This document shows, in pieces, positions 1 to 8,117 of a stretch of 64,000 bases of DNA. The stretch is from Bianquea renquensis. Its GTDB lineage: Bacteria > Bacillota > Clostridia > Lachnospirales > Bianqueaceae. The notes below the pieces were generated by a model. That model worked only from the letters and a program-made list of their open reading frames with translations, was not told the origin of the DNA and made no database searches. The stretch lies in contig NZ_JACRSQ010000001.1 of the NCBI RefSeq assembly GCF_014384895.1, positions 1 to 64,000 on the forward strand, given 5' to 3'. Position 1 is the stretch's first letter. The number at the start of each line of letters is the position of its first letter. The position numbers and the translations under genes are program-made.

Positions 1-141
1 GTAAGAGATGGTGGTGGGGTCTTTCTGGACGAGTTGGGAAATGGCCTTGAAGGTCATGCGCTTTCCGAGGCAGTCCTCAATCACCTTGCGCTCCTCCAAA
101 GTAAGATGTTTGTTTTTTCGTGGGTTCGATTTTTTAGCCAT
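1..141 (-). CDS. IS30 family transposase, N-terminal part (truncated by window edge)
   Basis: Reading leftward from ATG at 141, a GAAAGGAGG ribosome binding site lies just upstream, and 47 codons are open to the window edge. The peptide begins MAKKSNPRKNKHLTLEER and continues with a helix-turn-helix (KAISQLVQKDPTTIS). LTLEER followed by an HTH is the usual start of IS30-family transposases, which carry the DDE catalytic domain further downstream, outside this window. Whether the element is intact cannot be judged here. Confidence 0.75.
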   Translation of the reverse strand, partial: MAKKSNPRKNKHLTLEERKVIEDCLGKRMTFKAISQLVQKDPTTISY

Positions 142-255
142 ATGTGTGGCCTCCTTTCTGAGAAATAATTTCCCAGATTCAATTCAACCACAAATGACGT
201 ATCAAAGTAAATCCCATTTTAAATCCCACTGTGGCACTTACTTTGGGAATTTACA
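1..255 (-). mobile_element. IS30-family insertion sequence, left-edge fragment
   Basis: A leftward IS30-like transposase starts at 141 and runs off the window. Upstream of it (about 160-255) lies AT-rich sequence with a repeated AAATCCCA motif, which is typical of an IS terminal region. The outer boundary is not certain: no inverted-repeat partner is in the window, so 255 is an estimate based on where the sequence changes character before the aminotransferase promoter. Confidence 0.5.
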
Positions 256-291
256 CATGCGGAATTCCTTCCCTTTTCAATTAAAGTAACC

Positions 292-321
292 CTTCCCTTT
301 TCTAGGGAAGTGTTGTATAAT
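292..321 (+). promoter_or_regulatory. Promoter with overlapping hairpin, upstream of the aminotransferase
   Basis: TATAAT at 316-321 is a consensus -10. The -35 region (about 293-298) is poor. CTTCCCT at 292-298 and AGGGAAG at 304-310 form a perfect 7-bp inverted repeat with a 5-nt spacer across the -35/-10 gap. CCTTCCCTTTTC also occurs as a direct repeat (about 267 and 291). A weak -35 with an inverted repeat suggests a regulated promoter; this is inference. Confidence 0.45.
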
Positions 322-355
322 GTACTGTAGCATAGAAAAGCGGAGGCGATTATAC

Positions 356-1543
356 ATGATTTCAGAAGAGATGATGGCGCTGGGGAAGAAGCGCTCTGTC
401 ATACGAGAGATATTTGAGTATGGTAAGATTCGGGCCGGCGAGATTGGCCGCGAAAATGTATTTGATTTCAGCTTGGGCAACCCCAATGTTCCACCACCGG
501 ATTGCGTGAAGGAGGCGATTCTGGATCTGGTCAATACAGAAGATTCTGTGACGCTCCACGGGTATACATCGGCGCAGGGAGATGCCAGGGTGCGACAGGC
601 TATCGCGGACTATATCAATGCTACATATGGAACGCAAGTGGACGCGGATAATCTCTATATGACCGCAGGGGCAGCGGCCTCCCTGAGCATTTGCCTAAAA
701 GCTTTGGCGGTGCCGGGGGATGAGTTCATCGCCTTTACCCCTTTCTTTCCGGAATATCGAGTCTTCACAGAGGCTGCGGGCGGAAAGCTGGTCGTGGTGC
801 CATCCCGAGAGGGAGACTTTCAGATTGACATTCCTAAGTTCGCAGAAGCGTTGACTGAGCGGACTAAGGCGGTTATCGTCAACTCACCCAACAATCCATC
901 CGGCGTCGTGCTGTCGGAGGACAACATCCGTCAGCTCTGCGATGTAATGCGGGAAAAAGAAGCGCAGTTTGGCCATCCCATTTATCTTATCACGGACGAG
1001 CCATACCGGGAACTGGTCTATGAGGGCGTCAGCGTTCCCTACTTGCTCAATTATTATGACAATACTTTTGTCTGTTATTCTTTCAGTAAATCTTTATCCT
1101 TGCCCGGTGAGCGAATCGGCTATGTCCTCGTCTCCAACAAAATGGAAGCCGAGCGGGATGTGTACGCCGCCGTCTGCGGAGCTGGCCGGGCTCTTGGGTA
1201 TGTCTGTGCTCCCAGCTTGTTCCAGCAGGTCGCCGCGCGGTGCGTCGGTCAGACATCCGATATATCGGTATATAAGAAGAATCGGGATCTGTTGTATAAC
1301 CAGCTGACAAGTTTCGGATTTGACTGTGTGAAGCCGGCGGGTGCCTTCTATCTCTTTGTCAAATCCATGGAGCCAGACGCCAATGCCTTCTGTGAGAGGG
1401 CAAAGCAGTATGAGCTTCTGTTAGTTCCGGGGGATGATTTCGGTTGTCCCGGATACGTGAGAATCTCCTATTGTGTGAGCACGGAGCAAATCTTGCGGGC
1501 TATGCCGGCATTTGAAAAATTGGCGAAAGCGTATAAAGCGTAG
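356..1543 (+). CDS. Pyridoxal-phosphate aminotransferase, class I/II (aspartate aminotransferase fold)
   Basis: A 395-residue fold-type I aminotransferase. Visible motifs are NSPNNPSG (about 176-183, cofactor and substrate contact), TDEPYREL (about 213-220, Asp and Tyr that hold the PLP ring), the Schiff-base lysine in SFSKSLSLPGERIGY (K245), and an R-x-S C-terminal carboxylate contact in GYVRISYC. The start at 356 follows GCGGAGGCG; an in-frame ATG at 320 lies inside the -10 region and is rejected. It is monocistronic, with its own promoter and a terminator at 1554. Exact amino-donor specificity cannot be read from sequence; aspartate- or aromatic-type transamination is the family norm. Confidence 0.88.
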   Translation: MISEEMMALGKKRSVIREIFEYGKIRAGEIGRENVFDFSLGNPNVPPPDCVKEAILDLVNTEDSVTLHGYTSAQGDARVRQAIADYINATYGTQVDADNLYMTAGAAASLSICLKALAVPGDEFIAFTPFFPEYRVFTEAAGGKLVVVPSREGDFQIDIPKFAEALTERTKAVIVNSPNNPSGVVLSEDNIRQLCDVMREKEAQFGHPIYLITDEPYRELVYEGVSVPYLLNYYDNTFVCYSFSKSLSLPGERIGYVLVSNKMEAERDVYAAVCGAGRALGYVCAPSLFQQVAARCVGQTSDISVYKKNRDLLYNQLTSFGFDCVKPAGAFYLFVKSMEPDANAFCERAKQYELLLVPGDDFGCPGYVRISYCVSTEQILRAMPAFEKLAKAYKA

Positions 1544-1553
1544 TGTGAAAGGC

Positions 1554-1585
1554 GGTCGCTGTCCATGGAGCAGCGGCCTTTTTTT
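1554..1585 (+). terminator. Rho-independent terminator of the aminotransferase gene
   Basis: GGTCGCTG (1554-1561) pairs with CAGCGGCC (1571-1578), with one G-T wobble, and is followed by seven T residues. Confidence 0.85.
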
Positions 1586-1600
1586 ATTGTAGAAGAAACC

Positions 1601-2125
1601 GCCGCTAAAAGAGAGACACGGGATGGAAGTAAGCAAAAATGTCGCCGCAAAAAGTCGAGCGAGCGCTGAAGAGTCGGAGGCGAAGAGGAAGAAGAGGAGG
1701 AAACCGCCGCTAAAAGAGAGACATGGGAAGGAAGTAAGCAAAAATACTGCCGCAAAAATTCTAGGGAAAGCCGAAGGACCGGGGGCGAAGAGGAAGAAGA
1801 GGAGGAAACCGCCGCAAAAACTAAAGACACGGGATGGTAAAAACAAAAAAAACGCCGCAAAAAGTCGAGCGAGTGCTGAAGAGTCGGAGGCGAAGAGGAA
1901 GAAGAGGAGGAAACCGCCGCTAAAAGAGAGACACGGGATGGAAGTAAGCAAAAATGTCGCCGCAAAATTCTAAGGGAAAGCCGGAGAGTCGGAGGCGAAG
2001 GGAAAGAAAAGGAGGAAACCGCCGCAAAAACTAAAGACACGGGATGGTAAAAACAAAAAAACGCCGCAAAAAGTCGAGCGAGTGCTGAAGAGTCGGAGGC
2101 GAAGAGGAAAAAAGGAGGCCACTCC
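1601..2125 (+). repeat. Tandem array of five 105-bp units, function unknown
   Basis: Units start at GCCGC at 1601, 1706, 1811, 1916 and 2021. The first four are exactly 105 bp (35 codons); the fifth loses one A and diverges at its end. Two sub-variants alternate: A/B/D begin GCCGCTAAAAGAGAG, C/E begin GCCGCAAAAACTAAAG. The + strand is purine-rich. One frame (ATG 1623 to 1973, 116 codons) stays open through the four in-register units and would encode a very basic Lys/Arg-rich repeat protein, but it lacks a good ribosome binding site. The minus strand is open too (1468-2142). The array sits between two rightward terminators (1554 and 2151). It is not CRISPR: there are no spacers. Confidence 0.85.
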
Positions 2126-2150
2126 TGAAGAACCAAAGACAAAAAATTGA

Positions 2151-2187
2151 GCCATCCGCCACTAAAATATTGGGGATGGCCTTTTTT
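2151..2187 (+). terminator. Rho-independent terminator downstream of the repeat array
   Basis: GCCATCC (2151-2157) pairs perfectly with GGATGGC (2174-2180), followed by CTTTTTT. It suggests that the 105-bp array is itself transcribed rightward, because no other gene precedes this terminator. Confidence 0.75.
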
Positions 2188-2248
2188 GAATAAAAGTGGA
2201 TAGTTTGCTGTCCCAGCCGCATAGGATGTTGGCGGAAGGGGGAGTTAT

Positions 2249-2773
2249 ATGAATCGTGTAAGACAATGGGAGATAGCCGGCCTCTTTTTGGTGATAGTGG
2301 CTGGCGCTGCGCTGCATTTTGTGTATAATTGGACGGGCAAGTCTATTGTAGTTTCAGCCTTTGTTCCCGTCAACGAGAGCACATGGGAGCATCTAAAGCT
2401 TCTGTTTATGCCCTATTTAGCGTACAGCAGTATTCAATATCTGGCTGTAGGAAAGAGAATAGACGGATTTTGGTACGCGAAGGCGGCCGGAGTCATACTG
2501 GGGATGGCCGCGATCGTGATTTTGTTTTATACCTATACCGGAATCGTTGGACGGAACTTTTTGTGGGTTGATATTGGGATTTTTATTCTGGGTGTTCTAG
2601 TGGCATTCCAAGAGTCGTCCAGGCGTTTGCACCGCCACGCAGACCGAATATGGCAAGAACGGGCAGGGATCCTCTGTCTAGCACTTTTATTTCTCGCTTT
2701 TGTGATGTTCACCTTTTTTCCACCTCACATCGGGCTCTTTCTCGATCCGGTAACAGGAGGGTATGGGATCTAA
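2249..2773 (+). CDS. DUF6512 family integral membrane protein
   Basis: 174 residues with about five hydrophobic helices (residues 7-26, 45-65, 77-98, 104-120 and 140-162). The conserved stretch FVPVNESTWEHLKL in the first loop is typical of the clostridial DUF6512 family, whose function is unknown. The start at 2249 follows AAGGGGGAG. The stop codon overlaps the stop of the convergent ccdA-type gene by 4 bp, so the two genes have no terminator between them. Confidence 0.7.
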   Translation: MNRVRQWEIAGLFLVIVAGAALHFVYNWTGKSIVVSAFVPVNESTWEHLKLLFMPYLAYSSIQYLAVGKRIDGFWYAKAAGVILGMAAIVILFYTYTGIVGRNFLWVDIGIFILGVLVAFQESSRRLHRHADRIWQERAGILCLALLFLAFVMFTFFPPHIGLFLDPVTGGYGI

Positions 2774-4023
2774 GACCGTTTTCCCTCCTGCGTCTGGCGA
2801 ATAATATCTTCCATAATATCGTAGGTCAGCATACCAACGCCGTAGCCAAATACATTTCCCTGGGCATCAATCATAAAGGTCGTCGGATAAGCGCTGATGC
2901 CATAGGCGGCATAGGTTTCACCGGTACGGTCCATAACCACAGGGTAGGAGTAGCCTCCACCGGACAAAAAGGATTTTACAGAGTCCTCCGAAGTGTCCTG
3001 ATTATGAGGATAGGCATCTGTCTTTGGGTTCGCCACGCCCAGAATAATGACATCCCCCTCGTTCTTCCCATAGGCCTCATACAATTTTTGAATATCGGGC
3101 ATTTCCTCTTTGCAGGGATCGCACCAAGTCATCCAGAAATTCAGGAAAACAACCTTCCCTTTATAGTCTGACAGGGTATGAGTATTGCCGTACTGATCCG
3201 TCAAGGTGAAATCAGGGGCAGAAGCTGAGGAAGTGCTATCGCTTTCCGGCGCGGTGGAGGATTCATCTGCCTCCAGGCTCGAATCCGCAGCGCCAAAATC
3301 GGATAAGTAGCTGGTGATTCCGTTCATCCACCCCGTCAACATCATGATCCCCATGAGGATCATCAGCACGCCGCCGGCCTTTACTGTATAGCGGACAATG
3401 CGCTGATGGTTTTTGAGAAATGTAAGGAGCGTCCCGGCAAACAACCCGACGGCGAGAAAAGGGATGACAAAACCGAGTGTATACACGCCGATCAGGGCGA
3501 ATCCAGCGGCAGAGGAGTTCGCGGATGTCGCCATCAGCAGGACACTGGCCAGGGCTGGCCCTACGCATGGCGTCCATGCGAAGCTGAAGGTAAATCCGAA
3601 TACCAGGGCCAATAGAGGGTTCATGGCGAATCGGTCTAGCCGCAGGGGAAGACGCCGTTCTCGGCTCAGCAAGCGGGAGGAGCCAAATATCCCTAGCTGA
3701 TAGAGACCGAATAGGATAATCAGGATTCCCCCTATGCGGGCAAAAAGGAGACGGTGTGAGTTAAAAAAGCGCCCGGCCGCCGTAAATCCAAGACCAAGCA
3801 GAAAGAAGGCGAAGCTAATCCCAATGACAAAAAAGAGGGTGTTGAGCATGACAGTTCGCTTGCGATACTGAACTTCGCCGTTCGCGTCCACAGTTTTGGC
3901 GCCACCCGATAGATATCCGATGTACAGCGGCACAAGAGGCAGCACACAGGGAGAAAAGAAGCTTAGGATTCCTTGTAGAAAAACAGTAATGAATGGAATG
4001 CTGGTTTCAATCGTAAAGCCCAT
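2770..4023 (-). CDS. CcdA-type membrane protein fused to a TlpA/ResA-like thioredoxin domain
   Basis: 417 residues. Residues 1-240 form a CcdA (DsbD-beta-like) six-helix reductant transporter with its two redox cysteines in SPCVLPL (C26) and TPCVGPAL (C153). A Ser/Glu/Asp-rich linker (about 246-268) leads to an extracytoplasmic thioredoxin domain with active site WCDPC (C301/C304). Such fusions pass electrons from cytoplasmic thioredoxin across the membrane to the fused domain and then to extracellular thiol or peroxide substrates. The start follows AAGGAGG. It lies 38 nt after nspC on the same strand and may be the last gene of the polyamine operon, but no functional link to polyamines is evident. 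Confidence 0.85.
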   Translation of the reverse strand: MGFTIETSIPFITVFLQGILSFFSPCVLPLVPLYIGYLSGGAKTVDANGEVQYRKRTVMLNTLFFVIGISFAFFLLGLGFTAAGRFFNSHRLLFARIGGILIILFGLYQLGIFGSSRLLSRERRLPLRLDRFAMNPLLALVFGFTFSFAWTPCVGPALASVLLMATSANSSAAGFALIGVYTLGFVIPFLAVGLFAGTLLTFLKNHQRIVRYTVKAGGVLMILMGIMMLTGWMNGITSYLSDFGAADSSLEADESSTAPESDSTSSASAPDFTLTDQYGNTHTLSDYKGKVVFLNFWMTWCDPCKEEMPDIQKLYEAYGKNEGDVIILGVANPKTDAYPHNQDTSEDSVKSFLSGGGYSYPVVMDRTGETYAAYGISAYPTTFMIDAQGNVFGYGVGMLTYDIMEDIIRQTQEGKRS

Positions 4024-4061
4024 CGTGTTCCTCCTTCAGATCACGTAGCCGCAGCCCAGCA

Positions 4062-5189
4062 TTAGGAAAGCCGAGTGCGAAAATCCTCATAGTCAAACTT
4101 TCGGACAATGTGACAGTCGCCGCGACTATCCCGCACCGCGATGGAAGGAAGGGCCATGCCGTTAAAGGTATTGGTCTTAACCATGGAATAGATCGCCATA
4201 TCCTCAAAAAGTAGCCGGCTTCCCAGTTGCAGTGGCTCATCAAAAGAATAGTCTCCGATCACGTCACCTGCCAGGCATGTGTTCCCGCCCAACCGGTAGG
4301 TGTGCGCCTTCTCGCCGGCTTCTGCGGAGTGCCGCAGGGGAGGGCGGTAGGGCATCTCCAGCACATCAGGCATGTGGCAGGCAGCGGAGGCATCGACGAT
4401 GGCAAGATCCATCCCGTTATGCAATACATCCAGCACGGAGCACACAAGGAAGCCTGCGTTCAGCGCCACTGCCTCGCCGGGCTCAAGATACACCTGCACA
4501 CCGTATCGCTCCTGCACCCGTGCAATGCAGGCCTCTAACAGAGGAAGATCATAACCGGGCCGCGTAATATGATGTCCGCCGCCAAAATTAATCCACTTCA
4601 TCCGGGAGAGGTAGGAGCCAAAGGAGACTTCCACCGCATCCAATGTCTGAGACAGGGCGTCGGCGTCCTGCTCACAGAGCGTGTGAAAATGCAGACCATC
4701 CACACCGTCGAGGCGGTCGGGATCAAAATTTTTCGCCGTAACCCCGAGACGGGAGAAGGGGGCACAGGGATCATAGATCGCATGTCCCTCCTGCGTGGAG
4801 CACTCCGGATTCACGCGGAGACCGACGCTGCGCCCTGCGCTGCGGGCTTTTGCCCCAAAACGGTCAAGTTGGGAGAAAGAATTAAAGACGATATGATCGC
4901 AGAGGCTGACGACCTCATCAAACTCCGAATCCCGGTAGGCGGGACAATAGATATGGTTTTCCTTCCCCATTTCCCTTGCGCCCAAACGGGCCTCATACAG
5001 ACCGCTAGCGGTGGCACCACTCAGATATTGACCAATAAGGGGATAGAAATAGAACATGGAAAAAGCTTTTTGGGCCAACAGAATACGGCAGCCAGTCCGC
5101 TCCATAAGTTGTTGCAAGATCTCCAGATTCTGAACCAAAAGGCCCTCGTCCACAAGAAAGCAGGGGGTGGGCAGTTCTTCAAAGCGCAT
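4062..5189 (-). CDS. nspC: Carboxynorspermidine/carboxyspermidine decarboxylase
   Basis: 375 residues, an alanine-racemase-fold PLP decarboxylase. The N-terminus LPTPCFLVDE and the PLP lysine in LLAQKAFSM (K41), with later FHTLCEQ, NFGGGHHI, LEPGEAV and GGNTCLAGD, are characteristic of NspC. The enzyme removes CO2 from carboxyspermidine or carboxynorspermidine to give spermidine or norspermidine. It follows the dehydrogenase gene by only 2 nt, so the two steps are co-expressed. Length matches the family. The substrate (spermidine versus norspermidine) depends on whether the cell supplies putrescine or diaminopropane; putrescine is likelier given speA/speB in the operon. Confidence 0.92.
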   Translation of the reverse strand: MRFEELPTPCFLVDEGLLVQNLEILQQLMERTGCRILLAQKAFSMFYFYPLIGQYLSGATASGLYEARLGAREMGKENHIYCPAYRDSEFDEVVSLCDHIVFNSFSQLDRFGAKARSAGRSVGLRVNPECSTQEGHAIYDPCAPFSRLGVTAKNFDPDRLDGVDGLHFHTLCEQDADALSQTLDAVEVSFGSYLSRMKWINFGGGHHITRPGYDLPLLEACIARVQERYGVQVYLEPGEAVALNAGFLVCSVLDVLHNGMDLAIVDASAACHMPDVLEMPYRPPLRHSAEAGEKAHTYRLGGNTCLAGDVIGDYSFDEPLQLGSRLLFEDMAIYSMVKTNTFNGMALPSIAVRDSRGDCHIVRKFDYEDFRTRLS

Positions 5190-5191
5190 GG

Positions 5192-6394
5192 TCAGTCCAC
5201 CAAGTCCGGCGCGGCGGATTCCTTCCAGGGAAGGCCCCAGCGATTCAACGCCTCCATAAAGGGATCCGGGTCAAATTCCTCGATATTATGAACACCGGGT
5301 GTGTTCCAACGGCCAGTCAGAAGCATCATCGCCCCGATCATGGCCGGTACGCCGGTGGTGTAGGCGACGGCCTGAGAACCCACTTCCCTGTAACATTCCT
5401 GATGGTCACAGACATTGTAGATATAATGGACGCGATCCTGTCCATCTTTTTTGCCCTGGAAGATGCAGCCGATATTCGTCTTTCCCTTGGTGCGAGGGCC
5501 AAGAGAGGAAGGGTCTGGCAGCACAGCCTTTAGAAATTGCAGCGGAACGATTTTGTGCCCCTCAAAGTCAATGGGCTCGATGGAGGTCATTCCCACGTTT
5601 TCCAGGCATTTGAGGTGTGTCAAATAGCTCTGGCCGAAGGTCATAAAAAAGCGAATGCGCTTGATGCCCGGAATATTGAGGGCCAGCGATTCCAATTCCT
5701 CATGGTGGAGCAGATACATATCCTTCTCACCAATTTCCGGAAAATTATATACACGCTTGATTTCCATGGGCTCTGTCTCGACCCAGTGGCCGTTCTCCCA
5801 ATAGCTGCCCTTGGCGGACACTTCCCGGATGTTAATCTCTGGATTGAAGTTCGTCGCAAAGGGGTAGCCGTGATCGCCGGCATTGCAGTCCAGAATATCG
5901 ATATAGTGGATCTCGTCGAAGTAGTGCTTCAAAGCATAGGCAGAAAAAACACCGGTGACTCCAGGGTCAAAGCCGCTGCCGAGAAGCGCAGTGATACCGG
6001 CCTTCTCGAATCGCTCCCGGTAAGCCCACTGCCATTTATATTCAAATTTTGCGGTATCCTCAGGCTCATAGTTAGCCGTGTCCACATAGTGGGTTTTCGT
6101 CGCTAAGCACGCGTCCATGATGGTCAGATCCTGATAGGGTAGGGCGAGATTGAGAACCACATCGGGCGATACGGATTCGATCAAAGCGATGAGCGCCTGA
6201 ACATCGTTGGCATCCACCTCGGCCGTGGTGATTTTCGTTTTCGTCGTCGGCTCGAGTTTTTCCTTCAGCGCATCACACTTTGCTTTTGTGCGGCTGGCGA
6301 TGCAGATTTCCTCAAACACAGCACTGTTCTGACAGCATTTATGGATGGCGACGCTGGCGACGCCTCCACATCCGATGATCAATACTTTTCCCAT
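5192..6394 (-). CDS. Carboxynorspermidine dehydrogenase (saccharopine dehydrogenase family)
   Basis: 400 residues. The N-terminal Rossmann motif KVLIIGCGGVASVAIHK is followed by the saccharopine-dehydrogenase-like domain (GITALLGSGFDPGVTGVF). It reductively condenses aspartate semialdehyde with putrescine or diaminopropane to carboxyspermidine or carboxynorspermidine, feeding nspC downstream. I place the start at 6394 (MGKVL), preceded by GGAGGTAACT; a longer reading beginning at 6406 would start inside that ribosome binding site. It sits between speB (23 nt) and nspC (2 nt). Confidence 0.9.
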   Translation of the reverse strand: MGKVLIIGCGGVASVAIHKCCQNSAVFEEICIASRTKAKCDALKEKLEPTTKTKITTAEVDANDVQALIALIESVSPDVVLNLALPYQDLTIMDACLATKTHYVDTANYEPEDTAKFEYKWQWAYRERFEKAGITALLGSGFDPGVTGVFSAYALKHYFDEIHYIDILDCNAGDHGYPFATNFNPEINIREVSAKGSYWENGHWVETEPMEIKRVYNFPEIGEKDMYLLHHEELESLALNIPGIKRIRFFMTFGQSYLTHLKCLENVGMTSIEPIDFEGHKIVPLQFLKAVLPDPSSLGPRTKGKTNIGCIFQGKKDGQDRVHYIYNVCDHQECYREVGSQAVAYTTGVPAMIGAMMLLTGRWNTPGVHNIEEFDPDPFMEALNRWGLPWKESAAPDLVD

Positions 6395-6417
6395 AGTTAC
6401 CTCCATTGTCGTTTTTA

Positions 6418-7272
6418 TTATGAAAGTGCCAACAGCATTTCACGGACGATCTTGCAAGCCGTGGCTGTGGATATGCCGCTTGGATCATAGACAGGGCTGA
6501 GCTCATTGACGTCGCAGCCGACAACATGGGCCCTTTGACAAACCATCAAAACCGCATCGAGAAGCTGCCCAAAGGTTACGCCGCCGGCCTCAGGGGTTCC
6601 GGTACCGGGAAAGACTGAAGGATCCAATATATCCAAGTCCAAAGTGAAATAGACGGGTTTCCCTTTCAGACGCTCCAGGAGCTGGGGCAGACCGTCAAAG
6701 CTAAATTTCTGTGTCTGCACATGTCCCTGGGCTCCCCAGAGGAATTCGCTGCGATCCCCAGAGCGAATGCCAAATTGAAAGATCCGGCCGTCTCCGACCA
6801 AATCCCAGCAGCGCCGGATGACGCAGGCGTGGGAGAGGGTTGCACCCAGATAGTCATCCCGCAGATCGGCGTGGGCGTCAAAATGGAGAATGTGGAGATC
6901 CGGGTAGAGTTCGACAGCAGCGCGGACGGCCCCTAAGGTGACAAGATGTTCGCCGCCCAGCATGACAGGAAGTTTTCCATCTGCCAGAATGATCTGGCTT
7001 CGCTCCTGAATCTGACCGAGAGCCATGGCGGGATCTCCGAAACAGAGCTCCAAATCGCCGCTGTCAAAAATATGAGCGTCGGTCAAATCCGCGTTCTGAT
7101 AAGGACTGTAGGTCTCCAAACCGAAAGATTCACTGCGGATTGCTTTGCTGCCGAAGCGAGTTCCCGGGCGATAGGACGTGGTGGAATCGAAAGGGGCGCC
7201 AAACAGGACGATGGACGCCTCCCCATAGGGCGCGTCGCAGCCGATGAAGGTTTCAATATTGTTATTCAACAT
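6418..7272 (-). CDS. speB: Agmatinase-family ureohydrolase
   Basis: 284 residues with the three binuclear-Mn motifs of ureohydrolases: GGEH (about residue 109), HFDAHADLRD (about 132-141) and DLDILDPSVFPGTGTPE (about 214-230). The expected reaction is agmatine to putrescine plus urea. Start chosen at 7272 (MLNNNIETF), with GAGGAG about 10 nt upstream; this start overlaps the end of speE by 11 nt, so translation is probably coupled. Because speE precedes speB, the protein could instead act on N1-aminopropylagmatine as in some thermophiles; sequence alone does not separate the two. Confidence 0.9.
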   Translation of the reverse strand: MLNNNIETFIGCDAPYGEASIVLFGAPFDSTTSYRPGTRFGSKAIRSESFGLETYSPYQNADLTDAHIFDSGDLELCFGDPAMALGQIQERSQIILADGKLPVMLGGEHLVTLGAVRAAVELYPDLHILHFDAHADLRDDYLGATLSHACVIRRCWDLVGDGRIFQFGIRSGDRSEFLWGAQGHVQTQKFSFDGLPQLLERLKGKPVYFTLDLDILDPSVFPGTGTPEAGGVTFGQLLDAVLMVCQRAHVVGCDVNELSPVYDPSGISTATACKIVREMLLALS

Positions 7273-8113
7273 CGCGGAGCAGCTCCTCAACATAGGCTGG
7301 CAGGGCAAAAGCACCTGTGTGAAGCCGTGTAGTATAATAGCGGGTTGACAGGCCAAGGAGATTCCAGGTCACCGCCTGTAGATCATGAACAGGGTGATAC
7401 TGTTTGGATGCAAAACCGAAAAGCCAGTGGCCGGAGGGATAGGTTGGAATATGTGCCTGATAGACCCGGCTGATGGGGAAGCTGTCCACGATCCGCTTGT
7501 GGGCGCGCTGCATGGCAGCGGCATCCTCCTCATAAAAAGGACTTTCATGTTGATTGACCATAATCCCATCATCCCGCAGTGCTTTAAAGCAGTTTCCGTA
7601 GAATTCTTTTGTGAAAAGACCTTCCCCTGGCCCGAAAGGGTCGGTGGAATCGACGATGATCAGATCGTATTCATTCTCCCGGGTTCGGATGTATTTCAGT
7701 CCATCCTCAAACCGAATGTGGACTCGCTCGTCGTCCAGGCGGCATGAGGTCTGGGGCAGATATTTCCGACAGACCTCCAACACCAGAGGATCGATCTCCA
7801 CCAGATCGATATGATCGATTGAAGGATACCGAGTCAGCTCTCGAATCACGCCCCCATCGCCGGCGCCGATGACCAGAACTTTTCGAACAGTGGGGTGCAC
7901 GGCCATAGGGACGTGGGTGATCATTTCATGGTAGATAAATTCATCCTTTTCCGTGAGCATCATGTAGCCGTCCAGCGTGAGAAAACGCCCAAATTCCTTA
8001 GATTCAAAGACATCGATGCGCTGAAACTCACTCTGGCCGCAGTATAGCTGCCGGTCCACGCGGATGGAAAATTTGACGTTGGGGGTGTGGCGCTCAGAAA
8101 ACCATAAATCCAT
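7262..8113 (-). CDS. speE: Spermidine synthase (polyamine aminopropyltransferase)
   Basis: 283 residues. The N-terminal beta domain (QSEFQRIDVFESKEFGRFLTLDG) precedes a Rossmann methyltransferase-like domain with GAGDGGVIRELTRY (about 82-95), the acidic DLVEID motif and catalytic IIVDSTDPFGPGEGLF (about 152-167). It transfers the aminopropyl group of decarboxylated S-adenosylmethionine, made by SpeD in the same operon, to putrescine or possibly agmatine. The C-terminus is slightly shorter than E. coli SpeE but complete. Spacing to speA is 4 nt. Confidence 0.93.
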   Translation of the reverse strand: MDLWFSERHTPNVKFSIRVDRQLYCGQSEFQRIDVFESKEFGRFLTLDGYMMLTEKDEFIYHEMITHVPMAVHPTVRKVLVIGAGDGGVIRELTRYPSIDHIDLVEIDPLVLEVCRKYLPQTSCRLDDERVHIRFEDGLKYIRTRENEYDLIIVDSTDPFGPGEGLFTKEFYGNCFKALRDDGIMVNQHESPFYEEDAAAMQRAHKRIVDSFPISRVYQAHIPTYPSGHWLFGFASKQYHPVHDLQAVTWNLLGLSTRYYTTRLHTGAFALPAYVEELLRDVE

Positions 8114-8117
8114 GGGG

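Noticed and set aside
1623..1973. Rightward 116-codon basic repeat protein in the 105-bp array
   Set aside because: Open because the unit length is a multiple of three; no good ribosome binding site and the frame breaks at unit D. Kept only as a possibility in the repeat entry.
1601..2125. CRISPR array
   Set aside because: Units are adjoining with no variable spacers, the period is 105 bp, and no cas genes are present.
1468..2142. Leftward open frame of 224 codons (and 176 codons at 1421-1951) through the repeat array
   Set aside because: It is Ser/Phe/Leu repetitive, lacks a ribosome binding site, runs against both terminators and overlaps the aminotransferase 3' end; it is the complement of the purine-rich repeats.
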